From Lycocorax pyrrhopterus obiensis (Eukaryota; Chordata; Aves; Passeriformes; Paradisaeidae): a stretch of DNA of 64,000 nucleotides. Made by a program: the position numbers and the translations under genes. The notes below the pieces were generated by a model. It was not told the DNA's origin and searched no databases. It saw nothing but the letters and a program-made list of their open reading frames with translations. Shown here in pieces: positions 9,956 to 22,022 of the stretch. The DNA is taken from assembly GCA_014706295.1 (NCBI GenBank), contig JACSVZ010000002.1:49626717-49690716 (forward strand), written 5' to 3'. Each line of letters opens with the position of its first letter. The first letter of the stretch is position 1.

Positions 9956-12900
9956 TTTTTTATCTCCCAGCTCTGAAGAATTCTGACGAGTTCTTTTCCT
10001 CCTTACTGCACTCTGCCTCCATTTGTAAATTGCTGTTGTAAGAAAAGCAGTGTCTTTTTTCCACCCCGCCCTCATATTTCGTTTTTCTGCTTCATGTTAC
10101 CTATTGTGTATCACCTATTTATTTCTTTACAACTGCAAAGATTATCTTGCCTTCCCACTAGCTAATTACCTTCTTCAGTCCATATTTATCAGGAACAAAA
10201 CTGCAGTGTTTTCTGTGTGGTATAAGACCAAATTCAGTAAATATGTGGGATCTTGGGACAGAAGAGACTCTCACTGCACTGGAAATCTCAGAATCACAGT
10301 AATCTAGCTGGACTGTTTGCTCACTGTTAAGCCTTATGAAAACCTAACAGACACAAAAAATATCACCCATACCCTAAAATAAAAATGGTATTACAAAGCA
10401 GCACAATGTCCATCAATGCTATTTCTGTGATCAACTTATACAGAGAAATAAAAGAAAATCAAAAAGACCAACAGATAGTTTTGTAACAATGAATTAGTGA
10501 AACACTTGGCATATTATGCATTTAAATCTAGTGCAAAAAAATAGCACTCTGCTGATTTCTTTCTGTGGCTGCCCCTAGAAAAGAATGAAACATGATCATT
10601 TTCACCAGCAAGTCAGTAGTTTGGGGAAAGCAGAATTACACGTCATGCCCTGATAAATGACTTCTCTCCAGATGAATACTATCCTTTCATGTTATAAGAC
10701 TTGTATGGAAGGCCCCCTCACTTATAATAAGACCTTGAGAGAAAGCTCTCTGTTTTCACAACCAGCTTTCATATATGAATCACATCTGCCTTCCTTGCTA
10801 TAAGTGCTGTCACCTACTCAAGGATTCTCACTCTTTTTAAGTCTTAAAAAGTGTTATGCTTTTATAAAGACTAGATTTTTATTTTAATAAAAAAGATTCA
10901 TGCCGCAATAATGTCCTATTTGAAAAAGTAACATTTGAAATGCATAATTCAAGTATATTGAGGGTTGTCTCCTGCGGCTTATACTAAAGTATCTGACTGA
11001 TGTTCTGTCCCTGATATCCAATAATCCTTTCAATGGTCAGCAGCTAAACATATTTATTATGTGCCATAGAATCTGTAATTAGAACTGATTTTTTTCTGTG
11101 GTTTTCAAATTAAGCAAACAAGAAAAGTTTTTTTCTGGGTGCATCATTTCTATGGAAAGAAAAATTCAGATAAACCTCTCACTACATATCTTAAATTATA
11201 CTAATTAGGCACTTACCTAGTATAACCTATAAAAATATAATTCAGGAAAGATTACAAGTCTATTGCCAAAACTGTTATGAGGAAAAACTCTTGAAGGAAT
11301 AACTTGACACACAGGGAAGTGATAAGGTTCATTAATTGAGAGAGAGGATTAGGCTGTCTTGGACAGTGCAGATGTAGAGGGGACTTAATTATTTAAAAGG
11401 TTATAAAAAGAGCTCAATCTCTGTTATATCCAATTTGCCCCTCTTTAAATTTGCCAGAAGGTATGACAAAGAAAAGATATTGAAACTTATAGAAGGAAAG
11501 GTTCTAATCCATGAGGAGTAGAATATTCTTCACATTCACAGGAGCAAGACCAAGAATAACATTGAAATAATGTACGTGCATCTAGAGAAATGTTTTCTCC
11601 CAGAATCTTTCAAAACATAGAAAGCTCATCATTGTACTATCCGTAGACAGTATAAACAATATGAGGCACAAAGTAAAATTAAAGTTTATAACCCTCATAA
11701 ACATCAAAATATTACATATGCATATATCACAAACACCTCCTTGTTTTTAGTAACCATGATCTGTAGTAAGTGTGAACATGGCACCCTATCCTTGGATAAT
11801 TTCTCTGAATTTCTTACACGAACTCTGGTCAAGTATTTTATAAATCTGTTCTTTATTCCTATTTCTGATATCAATGCAACCCCATTTCCTTAAAGCATCA
11901 TGTAAAGTAGAATTTACTGTGCTGCCTTTAAGGTCTTTTAACTATTGAATTTTTTACTTCACTTTTTCCTACTCTCAGATTTAATTGTATACTTTGCTGT
12001 ATTTGTCTTCAGTGCAATAGTTCCATCTGTCTCTACATCACATCTGTACATCACGCACACCTACATTACAACTTACACAGCATATTCTACAATGTCCTGT
12101 CACACCTTGTGCAGTCATGAGTGCAGGTACCACGTGGAGTGTCTGACACTTCCCAATTCCATTCCCAAATTCATTGCGCCTTTCCACATCAGGATTCCCA
12201 GCTCTCTATTCACGAAATGCCTCATACCCCCAGATAAACACTTCTCTTCTTGTTTTGCTCTACTATCACTAACTTAAGAATCCAATCTCAAAAGAAACAA
12301 TGAGATTAAGCACCTGGTGCATCTAATTAAAGTCAATTTGGAAAACAATACTTGAGCTCTCTGAAAATATTTTAAGCATGCATGTTAATCACCCTGCTGC
12401 AAGCAGTGTAACATTTTATAACTAGTAAGAGCTATGGAGCATGGTACTGAATAACACAGACTTCCTGAACATCTTCTGTATCTGTAAAGAAAAAGAAAAT
12501 CTGACTTCCTTTCTAAGTAATTTATAGTCCTTTCTTCAATCACCTTTTGTTAAAAAAATTAAATTATTGAATCTTTTTTAGTTAAGTGTGATTGCACACA
12601 AAAGGATAACATCGCAGACAACTAAATGTAGCACTGAAAAGCCAGTATTTCTAATACTCATACAGAAGCAGAAAACCAAATCTAAACTCCCAGGAGCTTC
12701 TGTCAACTAATACTGCAAGGGTATTTTCAGCAAGTCCTTGTGTATGTGCTCATACATGACTATGTGCCAATATGCACTTACATAAATCCTTCCTTAGAGA
12801 AGAGGGAGAGTGTCTAAAAATTTTCCTTCAGTGTTTCTCTGCCAGCTGGCTGGGTGAGCTGAGGACAGCAGGGAACATGCAAGGGTTTTAATATTTTAGG

Positions 12901-15900
12901 GACCTGTCATTCCAAGGATAAACTTTGCATTGCAGTATTCCGAGAGCCAAAAATGAGGTCGGCCCTCATGCACCCAGCAGTCAGAGCAACAGCACCTCAG
13001 CAGAACAGCCTGGTCCCTGGCCTGTCACATAGTTCTGCAGCCACAGTGCTGTCCCAGGGTTCCACATTCTTAGAAGGGACTTGAAAATTTTTCCCCATAT
13101 ATTTGTTTGCATGCACAGTTATGGGTAGTTCTAGATTCAAGTGTGGAAGTTTATGAGAAATCATGGCTTAAGTTTACCACTATTCCTTTTAAAGTATAAT
13201 TAAGAGGACTAACCCATAGGTCTGCCATTAAAAGAAGGTTTTATCCTGATCATAGAGCGCAGTTAAACTGCAAATTGTGATCATAGCATGGAGAGTGGAG
13301 CTAGTTCAGATCTCTGTAGTTCCTAAAACAATGCAATTGTACCCTTGTGGTGCAATGTCCAAGGAAAGACATACTGCTAAAAGGTAACAACATGAAAAGG
13401 TAGATATACCTATCTCAGGATCATTTTGGAATCTGGCAGATCACTGCATGGATGCAAAAGGTTTTGCTGCTTTGATTCGATCCATCTCAGGTACTTCTGC
13501 ATGATCCTCACTTGCACAGTGCAGGCATTCTGAAAAAAAGCTGGTGTGTAGGACACTGAAAGAATTCAAGCTCAGAGAACTGAGCTGACTGCTAGGTGTA
13601 GATTTCAAGCCTAAACATCATCCTAACTCGCTAAGTGGAGACCATTTCTTAGAAAGGCATCCACTTTTTGGAAGGGAGTTGGTGACAGCAGAAAGAGACA
13701 GACTGACTGGATGTCAGGAGGTCAGTAGTTTGGATGAGACTGGCTGTCAAATGAGGTCAAGCTCTAGGCTGTTTGTTAAATTAATTTTAAATTGTTCTAA
13801 AGGTCTTTCTCATTTAATCAGATGCTTTTCAAACAGCTTTCAGTGAATCCTTCAGTGACAAAATTCATATCCACTGGTAAAGCAAACCTTTAGCAATTTT
13901 CATTAAAGATTTACTTATGTTCCCTTGTGCTGAGCAGTTACCAATTTTGATTAAAAAAATCCTTTACTTTTAGTGACATGATGAAATGGAGTTTTAACAG
14001 ACCATCTGCATGAAAGGACAGAATTACAGCTTCTAACCTTCCAGCAGAAACTTAAGGGAAAGCTCTAACCACAGATTATGCAACACATGAGACTGCAGCC
14101 TGTCTCAGAAAGATTGCCACACTGGAATATTTGAAGCAGCTTTAGGTCAATGCAGGAAACAAAAGGGTTACAGCCATGGAGCACTCTTGCTTAGTTAAAG
14201 TCTGATTTTATTATTTGAGATTGCATTGAAGCAGCTCAGTATCCTTAGATGAAAACTGAATTTTGTTTTGAAGGGTCTGGATTCAGAACTTTCTGCTGCA
14301 AATCCATTTAAATCAGTTACTGTGACATGCTATCAAGAAGGAGGCATCTTAGAAGTTAGCCTTTACCAGAACATAAGCATAGGCTATCAGGAACCTGCTG
14401 GGGGCACCTCGAAGCCAGCAGATGTCTACAAACCAGGTGTCCCACATTTGGACATGTACTGTAACCAGTGCATTATGGTATAGTAAAGTACAAACCTTCC
14501 TTCAGGAATGTTTTAAACAAATGGCTCAATCCTATCAGCATATTTTGAATCCCACACCTTTTCTGTGAGAGATATACTTTATGGATCTTGCTTTACAGTG
14601 TTGTATGCAGAGACTCAGAAAGTTCAAAACACTCATTCCTTGTTCTGTAGAGCATAGACAAACAGGTTCACCTGTTTGGTACCACCACCCTAGTGCTTGA
14701 TAAAACTTCAGAATATATTATTTCCAGAGTACGTGGTCTCAGTGAACACGGCCAATGGTCAAAAACGAATGTACTACTCTGTTAAGTTACCTCAGCTGTG
14801 TTAGACAAACATAGTTAAAAATTTCCATGAAAAGACAGCCAGAAAGATGTTGGTACCTTCCTGCTAGTCCACCTCAACAAAAATAGGCCTGCATAAGTTT
14901 GGTCTCAGAAAGCTACAGTGGGATGACAATACTTCTTTTATTACTATAAAAATTTCTATCAGGTTTTAGGTTTGTTTGCTTGTTTTACAGAAAAGACAAT
15001 CACTTAATGACAAAAACAATCAGGGTTTTGCTCCAAGGAAGACAAACCTAAGCACAGTGAATGAGGACAATGCAGGTCAGGCCCATAATCTCTGTCACTC
15101 CACCTGCATCGTGAACTATTTACATATTTATTACCAATTTTATTATTTTCCCAGGGATTTATTCCTACAGCCAAAGCTTCCCAGGTAGTTGTGAAAGTCA
15201 TGGGATCAATACTGTCACACATCAAAAAAGCCCCCACATTAAATTTCTGGGTCTCTGCATGTATGACCATGTACACACAGATGCACAAACACCTCTCAAC
15301 TGTATATCAAGTGTTTACTTTTGAAAACCCTGGTTATAAATTAAAAGACCACAAGTCAGCAAATTAGTAAAAGGTATGGGGAGGTTGTTGGAGAGAGGGA
15401 ATCTTTGCTACTTCTGGGCAACTGCCAATAAAACAAAGGATTAGCAACAAAGCCAGGCATTTCATTGCTTATTCCCTCTACACAGGCACCTGTTACTTAA
15501 AGGAAATGAAAAGAAAATCTTACATGCTGCAGAATTTGTTCAATATACCTGCGAACATCTAACATCAGACCCACTGCTCCTATCCATGGTGGTAAAATGA
15601 ATCTCTTCCAAAAGTCAGGAGCAGACTGGTGACAGAGAGCTGCTGTTTCCTGGTTCTGTGAAAGGATTTTGAGAGGCTAAATATATTTGTAGGTTTTGAA
15701 ATGGGGTGGGATCCACAGATGGGAGCTTTCACATGACAGTGTATCTAGGCAGAGATAAGACTGACACCCATTGTTCAGGAAACAGAGGAGAGCTCAGATA
15801 AATAAAATTCCTTAAAATATACTTCTAATTTTTTTCCAAAAGCACGTCATTCCTATAAGGCCTCTATTGCTTTCTTCCTTTTTGTCTGCTTTCTGCTTGT

Positions 15901-16834
15901 TATATTAATTCACAGTGTCTAGCCTTTGCTACCTTCTCTCAGGCCATGGTACTGAGGATTACCTGGCTTCTGTTTTTATCTTCTGTAGTTTTGAAATATA
16001 ATCAAAGCAGAGACATTTTGTTTCAACAGCATCAACATGATTTATGCTGCAGTATGTGTCCCTCAGGATGGGTATTCAGACTTCCAAACCTCCTGAAGCC
16101 GGGCAGATCAAAAGAGGGAATGTAAAGAGGGGGAAGGTATGGGAAAAATAAGTAATTTGGTTTAAAATTTGGAAAAAAGAAGCAAAAAATATATCAAAAA
16201 AGTGTCAGATTTGATATATCTTTTACTTTGCAACTGCAACATTAACTGGCAGAGTTATTTTCTAAGCAAGACTGTTTCAAGATTCCAGCAGTGTTTTACA
16301 ATGTATAATGGAAATGACAATTAAAAAAAACTATTCCAGTTTGCATTTAGGAAATGCAATTAGTATATCGTAACTTGAAAAGAAAGTGGGAGGGTTTGTT
16401 TTTTTTTTTATAGAAAGGCAATAACATATCCTCCCTATTAAATAGGAAATAAAGTTTAATTCTTTTCAGTCATTATAAACACAGAAACACTAAAGTAAAA
16501 TTGCAGCCCAGAAAAAATAAAATCCTGTAGAGAATTTACCTTCCTAGAGAAAAGATTTTCATTTAGTACATTTCCACTTGTTTCGCTTTCCTTGTACTCT
16601 GCACTATCACCTTCATTCTCAGTAGATAGTTAAATCTCATGCTCATCAATGGTACAAGGAATCAGCTAGAATAATTTGAGGACAAAAATGTCAATGCACT
16701 ATGCTTTGATTTCTCCCCAGGGTAGCTAAACATTCACAGATTTCTTCAGCAAGTGTCTCAGCCCTATAGTAACAAAATCAAAAATTAAAAACTAAAAACT
16801 GTCTTCAAACTTCCAAAGTCTAGTTTCTTTTTTT

Positions 16835-16851
16835 GCAGCAGCAGCAGCAGG
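16835..16851. repeat. Short CAG repeat
   Basis: Five perfect CAG units, following a T-rich tract. Nothing suggests that it is coding: the surrounding frames are short and unlike any known protein. Confidence 0.9.
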
Positions 16852-16923
16852 CCAGTCTTTGCTGCATGATTAATAAGAAAGGCTTTTTGGGGTATTTTGT
16901 GGTTCTTCTTCTTTGTGGTGCTG

Positions 16924-16975
16924 ATGGTTGGATGGTTGGTTGGTTGGTTGGCTGGTTTCTTGGTTGGTTTGGGGG
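16924..16975. repeat. GGTT-type microsatellite
   Basis: An imperfect (GGTT)n/(TTGG)n run of about 50 bp with a few interruptions (gatgg, gctgg, tttct). The open frames over it on both strands are low-complexity by-products of the repeat. Confidence 0.9.
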
Positions 16976-19874
16976 AGGGATGCTTGCTTTTTGCAAAAAC
17001 TGTTAACATTTCCTACACACCAAGTTTCTATTCAGTCAGCCTGAGGTTTCCTCTAAGGCGGGGGATTTGTGTTTTGGTTGAGTTCTAATACCAAAGACTT
17101 GAAAATGTGGAAGTCGTTAGCCAGATGCACTCTTTCCTGATTTTCAGTTTGGCAAGTGAGGCATTCCTTCATTTTCATTGGAGTGGTCCTCTTCCTGGTA
17201 GTAACTTAAAGCAGAACAAAGGTACAGAAATTGGCTAAGCCAAGGTCTGTATTGGCAGATGTGGAGAAGAGAGAACTATACTTAAAATGTGTGCAAATAT
17301 GGAAGAATACAACCAGACATCTCAGCTGCTGCTCTTGATCAAACATAGCCAACAGCCCCCATCTGACCTGCACGCCTGCTTACCCCCCAGAGTTAGAGCA
17401 GTTACTTCTGCAGCTCAACCTGTGGAGATCCATGCTGCAATATTAAAAATTCAGAGCTCAAGCTCATCTGAAGGAAGATTTCAAGGAAAGGGCACCGATT
17501 ACGCAGTGAAAAAGGTAAAAAGAAGTGTATGATGTTCTAACTCCCATAGGCATAAATTGTAACTGAAAGCTAAATTAAAGTAATATTGCAGCTTTAAAAT
17601 CTGGAGTAAAACATTGGTAATTGTCCATACTAAACCATTGCCCCCTCATGATCCATTCTGTAGTTCCATGATGTGTCATTTTCCTGTCATAGCAATGGAT
17701 TCATACAAAACCCCTGTTCAGCCCCCAAACATGAATCTGCTATTTTGTAATTTTGGGGTACTTAGTTTCATAACCCAGATAACGCTTCTTTATCACACTG
17801 CTTGCCCATAATCACATTTACATTGCCAGGCTAGAGGTGCATTAGGGACAGCAGTTCAGCACACCTACATAAAGAAAGCATGCTTACATATAGTGCTACT
17901 TGGAGCAGCCATATGTGAGTCAATGTGTTTGATTTTAAATGCATGAAATATTGACATGCTTTGCTCCTCCAGCACCTGCTGCTGACTGAGCTACGTACAA
18001 GCAGGGCCACAGGAGTTACCCTCTCAACAGTAAGTAATGCATGATGACAACTCAGCAGTCGCCAGCCAAAGAAGGGAGTGAGATGAGCAAGGGGACTAAG
18101 AAGGACAATTACTTCAGCCAGAAAAATAAGCAGAGCAAGAAAAAAAAAAAGAAAGACTTTCAAAACTCCTTTTTCAGGCCCCAGAAAAGCTCTGTGTATA
18201 CTGCAATTGCCCTTTTGTGAGCTCTGAGAGTTAAACTTGCAGAATTCGTAAATTCACAGATGAAACAAGGGATGTTGGCGGGGAGGGAGGATGTAGGGGA
18301 AGGACAATAGGAGAGGGACAACTCTGTGCTCACCCATTCCTAGTGGCACAAACCACAGAACTTGCCTGAATAAACATTCCTATCTGAATTCCTTGTAGTA
18401 CATTTCCAGATAAGGTGTTTAGGAACCTATGCCATTCCTATTTTTTCTACCTAACATTGCTTCTACTCATGTAATTTACAGTGCAATGGTTGATGCATTA
18501 AGCAAACAGCCGATTAAAAATTGAAAAAATACAAAGTTTGAGTTTTGAAAATACACAAATAAACAAAATATTTTCTACAGATACTCCATCAATTTTCAGA
18601 TATTCTTCCCCCTTTCAGAGTAGGGTTCATGCCCTATCTCAAATCCTGGTCTACCAACAAAGACATTTATTCCTTTTAAAATTATATATATTTACTGTGA
18701 CTTAGAAGTAATATATTCTTCACAAGGTTTTGAAAGCAACATTTGCTTCTCATTCCCATGGCTCACACTTGATTGTACTGGCAGGAAGTCAAGACTCACA
18801 AAGCAGCCTCCTGTCTAATCAAAATTAATATACAGTAATAATTGGAAGGGCGCTGGAACAAAACACTGAATAGTGCCAATAAGAAGCAAATATCACACTG
18901 CAACGTGTATGTTTTAGAAAGGGCTGGGGAATGCAGCTTTATTCTCTGTGTCAGAACAGCAGGCTTCTTTTCTGAACAGGAGCAAGAAAAATGGCTGTAA
19001 TGCCTGTCCTTCCCTCCCAGACTGCTGACTCACAGGAGAGGGTGTCAGTGAGGCAGGCAGCTAACACATATGGGGGGCCTGGGGCAGTGAGAAAATGCAA
19101 AACTCCACACACATGTGAGCGTGCATGTGTAATGAAGTGCTCTAAGGAATAAAACTAGAAAAATTGTCTACTGCTTTAAGGATTGCTTTGAACTATTTTT
19201 TGCATGTATGACAAACGCCAGAATGACAGCTCCCAACACTGAGCAGCTCTGTCTCTCCAAAGAGGAAAGGCCAAGTCCAACTGAGGAGGTCGTCCATGAC
19301 AGGAGAGGTGTAGCCAAAGCCAGTAGCACCACCAGTGTGCAACAGCCTTGATCCTGAGGAACTGTTACCCATGGCTTAATAAGGAATTAGCAACCTCCAC
19401 TGAAAAAGTAAAAGGTTCTTGCTGAAAAGATGGGAAAGGTGCCTCTAAGTTTCCAACAGACTACATCCCAAAAAACTTAGTGTTTTACGTTGACCAAACT
19501 TTTTAAGAAAGCTTATGAAAGTATCCTGATCCTTTTCTCTTTTCAAGGGTGTGTCCCTGTCAGGATGCTAATAATGTAACGCAATTTTGTCAAAGGTGAG
19601 AGCTAAGGCAGTGGTAACTGTTACTCAGATGGGACAAGGACATTCCTCCATGAAAAAGTACAAACAAACAAAAAAACCCAAGACGGACACTATTAATAAA
19701 ACGGATCACTCTCTACAAAGGTGCCAAACCTGCTTTGTGTTGTTTTGCTCGCTTGCTTTTAATTGTCCCAGAAAAATTAAATGAACTATTTTGAAGTTCT
19801 GGATAGAGACTTCACAGATATTTCAAGAGTTGATTAATCAAACAGTCCAGTCAGTTAGCCTGTATCAAATTTGG

Positions 19875-21682
19875 CAACTTTTGTGAAGGATAATAAAAAA
19901 TGTTTTTACAAATAGATTAATGGCAAAAAGGAAGGGTAAGAACAACCTCGGTTCTCTACTGGATGCAGGAGGGAATTTAGTGACCGCAGATGGGGAGAAG
20001 GCAGAGGTATTTAACGCCTTCTTTGCCTCGGTCTTTATCAGAAGGACGGTTTGTCCTCGGGACAACTGTCCTCCTGGGCTGGTAGATGGTGTCAGGGAGC
20101 AGGATGGTCCCCCTGTTATCCAGGAGGAAGAAGTCAGAGACCTGCTGAGCTGCTTGGATGTTCATAAATCTATGGGACCAGATGGGATCCATCCCAGGGT
20201 GATGAGGAAGCTGGCAGATGAGCTTGCAAAGCCACTCTCCATCATTTACAAACAGTCCTGGCTCACTGGTGAGGTTCCAGATGACTGGAAGCTGGCCAAT
20301 GTGACGCCCATTCACAAGTAGAGTAGGAAGGAGGATCCTGGAAATTATAGGACAGTCAGTCTTACCTCAGTACCCTGCAAGGTAATGGAACAGTTTATTT
20401 TGAGTGCCATCACACAGCACCTACAGGATGGCCAGGGGATCAGACCCCACCAACATGGGTTTAGGAGAGGTAGGTATGTTTGATCAACCGGATCTCCTTT
20501 TATGACCAGGTGACCCACCTGGTGGATGTGGGAAAGGCCGTGGATGTTGTCTATTTGGACTTCAGCAAGGCCTTTGACACTGTCTCCCACAGTAAACTCC
20601 TGGAAAAGCTGGCAGCCCACGGCTTGGACAGGAGCACTCTTTGCTGGGTTAAGAACTGGCTGGATGGCCGGCCCAGAGAGTGGAGGTGAATGGTGCTGCA
20701 TCCAGCTGGCGTCCAGTGGTGTCCCTCAGGGGCCTGTTCTGGGGCCAGTTCTGTTCAATATTTTTATTGATGACATGGATGAGGGTATTGAATCTTTCAT
20801 CAGTAAATTTGTGGACGATACTGAGCTGGGAGCGTGTGTCGATCTGTTGGAGGATAGCTGGGCTCTGCAAAGAGACCTGGAACGGTTGGATGGATGGGCA
20901 GAGTCCAATAGGATGAAGTTTAACAAGTCCAAGTGCCGAGTCCTGCATTTCGGCCAAAATAACCCCCTGCAACGTTACAGGCTGGAGGCGGTGTGGCTGG
21001 ACAGTGCCCAGGAGGAAAGGGACCTGGGGATACTGGTCAACAGCCGACTGACCACGAGCCAGCAGTGTGCCCTGGTGGCCAAGGAGGCCAGCTGCATCCT
21101 GGCCTGTATCAAAAACAGTGTGGCCAGCAGGACCAGGGAAGTCATTCTTCCTTTGTACTCGGCACTGGTGAGGCCACACCTTGAGTGCTGTGTGCAGTTC
21201 TGGGCCCCTCAGCTCAGGAAGGATGTTGAGACACTTGAGCGTGTCCAAAGGAGGGCAACAAGGCTGGTGAAGGGCATGGAACACAAAGCCCTATGAGGAA
21301 CAATCAAGGGAGCTGGGGTTGTTTAGCCTGGAGAAAAGGAGACTCAGAGGTGACCTTATCACTCTCTACAACTTCCTGAAAGGTGGTTGTAGTCAGGTGG
21401 GGATTGGTCTCTTTCTCCAGGCAACAACTGACCGAACGACAGGACATAATCTTAAGTTGTGCCAAGGGAAATTTAGGCTGGATGTTAGGAAAAAGTTTTT
21501 TACTGAAGGAGTGATAAAGTTCTGGAATCGTCTGCCCAGGGAGGTGGTGGAGTCACCATCCCTGGATGTGTTTAAAAAAAGATTGGATGTGGCACTCAGT
21601 GCCATGGTTAGGTTGTGGTGTTATGGCATGGGTTGGACTTGATGATCTTGAAGGTCTCTTCCAACCAGGTGATTCTGTGAAA
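19875..21682 (+). mobile_element. CR1 LINE, 5'-truncated, longest copy in window
   Basis: This is a CR1 retrotransposon in plus orientation, about 1.8 kb of a full length near 4.5 kb. It lacks ORF1 and the endonuclease half of ORF2, and begins inside ORF2 just upstream of the reverse transcriptase domain. The 3' end has the standard CR1 close: a 'ttggacttgatgatcttgaaggtctcttccaacc' succession and a terminal 'gattctgtga' related to the short tail repeats typical of the family. No target duplication is obvious, which is usual for CR1. The GC content is clearly higher than the flanks. It has fewer frame breaks than the other CR1 pieces here, so it is probably the youngest of them. Confidence 0.95.
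19920..21645 (+). pseudogene. CR1 ORF2 reverse transcriptase, broken
   Basis: This is the remains of the CR1 ORF2 protein, which nicks and reverse-transcribes at the target site. The first frame (19920-20319) includes EVFNAFFASVF and DWKLANVTPIHK and ends at an in-frame TAG. After it the homology continues (EDPGNYRTVSLTSVP). A frameshift near 20468 leads into the frame with [19 protein letters not shown] (about 20552-20608). A second shift near 20689 leads into a long frame with [20 protein letters not shown] (about 20715-20775) and the catalytic FVDD (20808-20819; the family usually reads FADD). That frame continues to a stop at about 21294, and a further piece runs to 21642 ([12 protein letters not shown] to [15 protein letters not shown]). 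At least three breaks make it non-functional as it stands. Confidence 0.9.
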
Positions 21683-21895
21683 TAACTCACCACAGCAAAC
21701 CTTGCAAAGTCACTAATGAGAGATCTGCACTGAGCACAAGGGTGCAATGCACAGCTGTGGGTTTGGGAGCAGGGCAGATGAAGGAATGAAATCTGATGAC
21801 AAAGAAATAAATATAGCAATGTCCATGAAGTACAGTTGTCCATTTTCTTACATGTGTTTACTTAAAAGTCTGAAAGTATTCATAGAGGTCTATCC
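21683..21895. other. Short unique spacer after CR1
   Basis: Unique-looking sequence between the CR1 3' end and an A-rich tract. Nothing was recognised. Confidence 0.5.
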
Positions 21896-22022
21896 AGAAA
21901 AAGAAAAATTGAACAAACAAACATACACACGAACAAACCAACCAAACAAATAAAAACACAAAAAATCCCCAGAAAACCCCAAAACAAACAAACGAAAACC
22001 TAAAAAAAACCCAAACCACAGT
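21896..22022. repeat. A/C-rich low-complexity tract
   Basis: About 125 bp of AAAC/AAAAC/CAAA-type units with almost no G (for example gaacaaaccaacc and caaaacaaacaaacg). It resembles the tract at 40252-40369 and a shorter one at 22871-22918. It is not a poly(A) tail of the CR1, which ends 213 bp earlier. Confidence 0.85.

Larger units (their letters stand above)
9956..19874. other. Long AT-rich stretch, no gene recognised
   Basis: Nearly 10 kb without a recognisable gene or interspersed repeat. There is a slightly GC-richer patch at 12840-13080 and another at 19210-19370, neither matching a family I know. A plus-strand frame at 14253-14483 follows a weak acceptor-like ttttgttttgaag and has balanced amino-acid composition, but no known motif. 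Microsatellite-like runs at 16835-16851 and 16924-16975 are listed separately. This could be intron or intergenic DNA. Confidence 0.5.

Noticed and set aside
13259..13271. Short palindrome gcagttaaactgc
   Set aside because: A 13-bp palindrome is expected by chance many times at this scale and has no context suggesting a site.
16785..17088. Frames rich in Lys-Pro-Thr-Asn (minus) and Gly-Trp-Leu-Val (plus)
   Set aside because: Produced by the GGTT repeat at 16924-16975.
20345..21284. Minus-strand frames of 118 and 211 codons across the CR1
   Set aside because: Antisense to CR1 ORF2, whose reverse transcriptase motifs read on the plus strand.
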